This document shows, piece by piece, positions 4,750-7,201 of a stretch of DNA of 7,201 bases. The position numbers and the translations under genes are program-made. Source of the DNA: Thermoplasmata archaeon (GTDB lineage Archaea; Thermoplasmatota; E2; DHVEG-1); contig JAUWGL010000039.1 in the NCBI GenBank assembly GCA_030606465.1, positions 1 through 7,201 of the forward strand, given 5' to 3'. A model generated the notes under the pieces. It saw only the letters and a list, made by a program, of their open reading frames with translations, was not told the DNA's origin and did no database searches. Each line of letters starts with the position of its first letter. Within the stretch, counting starts at the first letter, position 1.

Positions 4750-5976
4750 ATGAGAAAAATACGCATAAACACAAAAAAGAAAAAGAACATACCAATGACC
4801 ATTAGAATAGCTGTAATTGCTATCCTTTGTATCATAGTAACTGTTTCAGCGTACAGTGCATATGCTAGTCATAATAAACTACCGACAACGATAGAAGAAA
4901 ATGTTACTATTTGTAACTACATTCACAGCGGTAAATTTAATTACATCGCGCATCTAAAAAACAATAGTGTCTACGAAACCCTTGAACTTTACCCGGGTCA
5001 GGGAATCATTTTCAAGAAGATAACAGACCATATAAATGGATCATTCACATATAGATTCGATTGTGATCAAACAGCAGACATAGAGGGGCATTACACAGTG
5101 CTCGCCAAGGTTCAGACCGACATATGGGAAAAAGAATTTACTGTTGTTCCAGAAACATCTTTCAGCCACAATGGATTTATAGCTAGTTTTAACACAAACT
5201 TTCCAATAAACTATACTTATTTCGAAGATATAGTAACTTACATCAATAATGAAACTGGAGTGACCGCAGCAGAGCCAACACTTATCATGGAATGCAATGT
5301 TCTCCTATCTGCGGACATAACTAATAGGAACATCGATGAATCCTTTTCACCATCCATTAGTGTTCTTTTAGGTGACGATATTGTCGAAATTAAAGGAAAA
5401 CTCTCTCAAACGCAATCAGGCGCGTTAGAAAAAACTGAGAGTGTTTATTATCAACCAGATGAAAGTGAACAGCGAAATATTTGGATGTCATCATCACTCA
5501 TCTTCTGTATAATACTCATCGGATTCGCCGTACTCACCACAGCCAAGATACCATCGAAAGACATAACCGCGCGACAACTGAAAAAGATCAAGAAAAAATA
5601 TGGCGAATGGATCGTAGAAACCGAGAAACTTACCCCACCAAAAGATGTAAAAGTCGTTTCTGTAAATTTATTGGACGATCTAGTAAAACTCAGTGAAGAG
5701 CTAGGGAAACCAGTGATTCATTCTACTCCAATGCCAAATGAGAAACACATTTTCTATGTTTTCGATGAAGCCATGAGCTATCAATATGTTCTTCCAACAG
5801 GCGAACAACTCAAAAAAATAACTCGATGCCCGAAATGCCAAACTAAAATCACATGCGAAGGCACACCAGGAGAAAAAACCCATGTCATATGCCCCGTCTG
5901 CGGCAACAACGGAATCGCCACCTTCGAAAAAACAGGCGGCGGGAAACTAATAAAAAGTTTATTCCCAAAAGACTAA
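4750..5976 (+). CDS. DUF5305 membrane protein with cytoplasmic zinc ribbon
   Basis: A 408-residue protein of the archaeal DUF5305 type; function unknown. The start ATG 4750 lies 25 nt after the peptidase gene, with a weak AAAGGAAA upstream. A basic tail precedes membrane segment 1 (about 17-38). An extracellular beta-rich domain (about 43-240) contains LPTTIEENVTICNYIHSGKF and LYPGQGIIFKKITDHINGSF, features I associate with this family. Segment 2 (about 246-265) leads to a cytoplasmic part. That part has a basic helix (276-284), a 'VSVNLLDDLVKLSEELGKPVI' region typical of the family, then a zinc ribbon with C360, C363, C381 and C384 (CPKC...CPVC). DUF5305 genes commonly sit beside signal peptidase I and TasA-like genes in archaea, from memory of such loci. 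A role as assembly partner or membrane sensor that links the fibre to the cytoplasm is inference. Confidence 0.75.
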   Translation: MRKIRINTKKKKNIPMTIRIAVIAILCIIVTVSAYSAYASHNKLPTTIEENVTICNYIHSGKFNYIAHLKNNSVYETLELYPGQGIIFKKITDHINGSFTYRFDCDQTADIEGHYTVLAKVQTDIWEKEFTVVPETSFSHNGFIASFNTNFPINYTYFEDIVTYINNETGVTAAEPTLIMECNVLLSADITNRNIDESFSPSISVLLGDDIVEIKGKLSQTQSGALEKTESVYYQPDESEQRNIWMSSSLIFCIILIGFAVLTTAKIPSKDITARQLKKIKKKYGEWIVETEKLTPPKDVKVVSVNLLDDLVKLSEELGKPVIHSTPMPNEKHIFYVFDEAMSYQYVLPTGEQLKKITRCPKCQTKITCEGTPGEKTHVICPVCGNNGIATFEKTGGGKLIKSLFPKD

Positions 5977-7062
5977 GTGAAAACAATGAAGCCAAAAATC
6001 TTAATAACTGGCATTTGCGGTATCCTACTTCTCGTTGTTTTTACTGTTTTTCTACCTGTGGGAACATGTGAAGAAACAGAAAATGAAACAATTATTTATG
6101 TTGATGATGACTATGATAATACTACTATTGGATGGGATGTTGACCATTTCAACAACATTCAGACCGCAATAGATGCAGCCAGCAATGGTGATACCGTCTA
6201 TGTCTGTAATGGGACATATTATGAACATGTCGTCATAGATAAAACAATCACTCTTTGTGGTGAAGATAAAAACAATACTATAATTGATGGTAGCGGAAGT
6301 AGCAATATTATTAATATATCCGCCAACCGGGTGAATATAACTGGATTTACCATTAGAAACGGTGAAAAGTGTTGTGGTAAAGGTGGGATATATATCAAAT
6401 CACATGATAATAACATGGTTACCGGCAACATCATCACGGATACTTTTTCAGGCGTATACCTATGTTCCTCCTCCAACAATACCATCGCAGAAAACATTAT
6501 CACCAAAAATGAATGCGGCCTCTATTTAAGGGAGAGATCTAATAACAACATCATATCCAGAAACACTATTATTGACAACAGAGAGAGCGGTCTCTTTTTA
6601 TTCAGGGAGGCAACTGACAATAATATATCTAAAAACATCATCAACAACAACGAGTATATCGGCATCTATCTTAGCCGTTCATCCAACAATAACAACATCT
6701 ACAAGAACACCATCACAAACAATAGCATAGGTGGCATCTGTCTATATCGTTCTTCCGAGAGCAACATTATAGCTGAGAACACCATCATTCATAACAACGA
6801 ATACGGCATCTTTTTATTTAATAAGGCAACTGATAACACTATATCAAAAAACACTATCACAAACAGCAACATCGGAATCAACATCACAGCTGATTCAAAC
6901 AACAACCATATTTTCAATGATAACATTTTTTTAAATAACAATGAAAATATTCACGATGAATCCAATATAAACAAATCTAAAACACCTGGTTTTGAACTAG
7001 TCTTTGCCATTTGCAGTATAGTATTAATTTTGCTCTGGCAACAAAGGGACCGTTACATTTGA
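5977..7062 (+). CDS. NosD-like right-handed beta-helix surface protein with PGF-CTERM signal
   Basis: A 361-residue predicted cell-surface protein. GTG 5977 directly abuts the previous stop codon. ATG 5986, nine bases on, is an equally good start; no strong ribosome site is seen, so translation is probably coupled. A signal peptide (about 1-31) is followed by IYVDDDYDNTTIGWDVDHFN and 'IQTAIDAASNGDTVYV', the usual entry to NosD/pectate-lyase-like beta helices in archaea. About seven rungs of 23-24 residues (159-325) follow the pattern G-[IVL]-x-L...SNNNIIxxNTIxxN. The C-terminus is TPGFELVFAICSIVLILLWQ followed by a charged tail: the PGF-CTERM signal (337 onward), cut and lipid-anchored by archaeosortase A. 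Many N-x-S/T sites suggest N-glycosylation. Such proteins are often carbohydrate-binding or structural, and no catalytic residues are evident. It is the last gene of the cluster. Confidence 0.85.
   Translation: MKTMKPKILITGICGILLLVVFTVFLPVGTCEETENETIIYVDDDYDNTTIGWDVDHFNNIQTAIDAASNGDTVYVCNGTYYEHVVIDKTITLCGEDKNNTIIDGSGSSNIINISANRVNITGFTIRNGEKCCGKGGIYIKSHDNNMVTGNIITDTFSGVYLCSSSNNTIAENIITKNECGLYLRERSNNNIISRNTIIDNRESGLFLFREATDNNISKNIINNNEYIGIYLSRSSNNNNIYKNTITNNSIGGICLYRSSESNIIAENTIIHNNEYGIFLFNKATDNTISKNTITNSNIGINITADSNNNHIFNDNIFLNNNENIHDESNINKSKTPGFELVFAICSIVLILLWQQRDRYI
6385..6951 (+). repeat. Coding repeats of the beta-helix, with a 216-bp higher-order unit
   Basis: The rungs of about 70 bp group into threes. 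Rungs 3 and 6 (GLFLFREATDNNISKN and GIFLFNKATDNTISKN) are much more alike than their neighbours. Their shared GGCAAC sits at 6609 and 6825, exactly 216 bp (72 residues) apart. This suggests expansion by duplication of a three-rung block. Confidence 0.6.
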
Positions 7063-7149
7063 AGAAACACGCAAACGATTCCCTTTTCTTTAAAAAGTAG
7101 ATGAATCACATGGCAGAAGAATGATCTACTTCAAACCACGGGAAATAAC

Positions 7150-7201
7150 CTGAAATCAACTCTGGTGATAGTTATAGTAGCCATATGTGTCATCAGTGTA
7201 A
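7150..7201 (+). CDS. Possible 5' end of a further exported protein (partial)
   Basis: The frame through CTG 7150 reads LKSTLVIVIVAICVISV to the window edge: a lysine and a long hydrophobic run, as in a signal peptide. No ATG lies in this frame. The start could be CTG 7150, with a GGGA about 7 nt upstream, or GTG 7165. A frameshift or a broken gene is equally possible. If real, it would continue the exported-protein cluster. Confidence 0.35.
   Translation, partial: MKSTLVIVIVAICVISV

Noticed and set aside
7101..7153. Short frames from ATG 7101, 7110 and 7121 as the start of the next gene
   Set aside because: Each stops within about 10 codons. The hydrophobic run at the window end is in a different frame.

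Overview
The window looks like a chromosomal accessory region of an AT-rich euryarchaeon, most likely an uncultured Thermoplasmata-like lineage. The evidence is heavy use of ATA (Ile) and AGA (Arg) codons, BRE/TATA-type promoters, a T-rich terminator, an archaeal/ER-type signal peptidase with a Ser/His/Asp active site, a DUF5305 protein, and a NosD-like beta-helix protein ending in a PGF-CTERM archaeosortase signal. The lineage is inferred from these protein styles; no marker gene is present.

Left part (1 to about 1550): no intact gene. It holds the possible tail of a gene (3-53), an array of degenerate repeats spaced about 36 bp (137-420), and a C-terminal remnant of a DegT/DnrJ/EryC1-type sugar aminotransferase (483-629). 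A duplicated control region follows. Two copies of a 15-bp palindrome (696-710 and 1267-1281) each sit exactly 37 bp upstream of the same point in a TATA box. Each is followed by a related leader element that shares a 13-base block, and by an identical 26-bp stretch ending in a Shine-Dalgarno site. The first copy leads to no gene and carries an extra segment of four hairpins around an AAT/AAC tract. The second copy drives the first gene.

Right part (1562 to 7062): five genes, all on the plus strand. Two encode secreted proteins with matching SipW-type signal peptides: a 244-residue TasA/camelysin-like subunit rich in cysteine, and a 291-residue protein with an SdrD-B-like calcium-binding domain and a C-terminal GFWK domain. 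After a T-rich terminator comes a tight three-gene cluster: a 401-residue signal peptidase I with a large extra multi-span membrane domain, a DUF5305 protein with two membrane segments and a cytoplasmic zinc ribbon, and a surface beta-helix protein with a PGF-CTERM tail. The window ends in what may be the first codons of another exported protein.

Working model (inference): this is an archaeal TasA-type surface fibre or biofilm-matrix locus. It would consist of a major subunit, a minor or adhesive subunit, a dedicated SipW-like peptidase that matures both, a DUF5305 membrane partner and an archaeosortase-anchored surface protein. Expression of the subunits appears to be controlled by a palindrome-binding regulator and a long structured 5' leader of about 230 nt.
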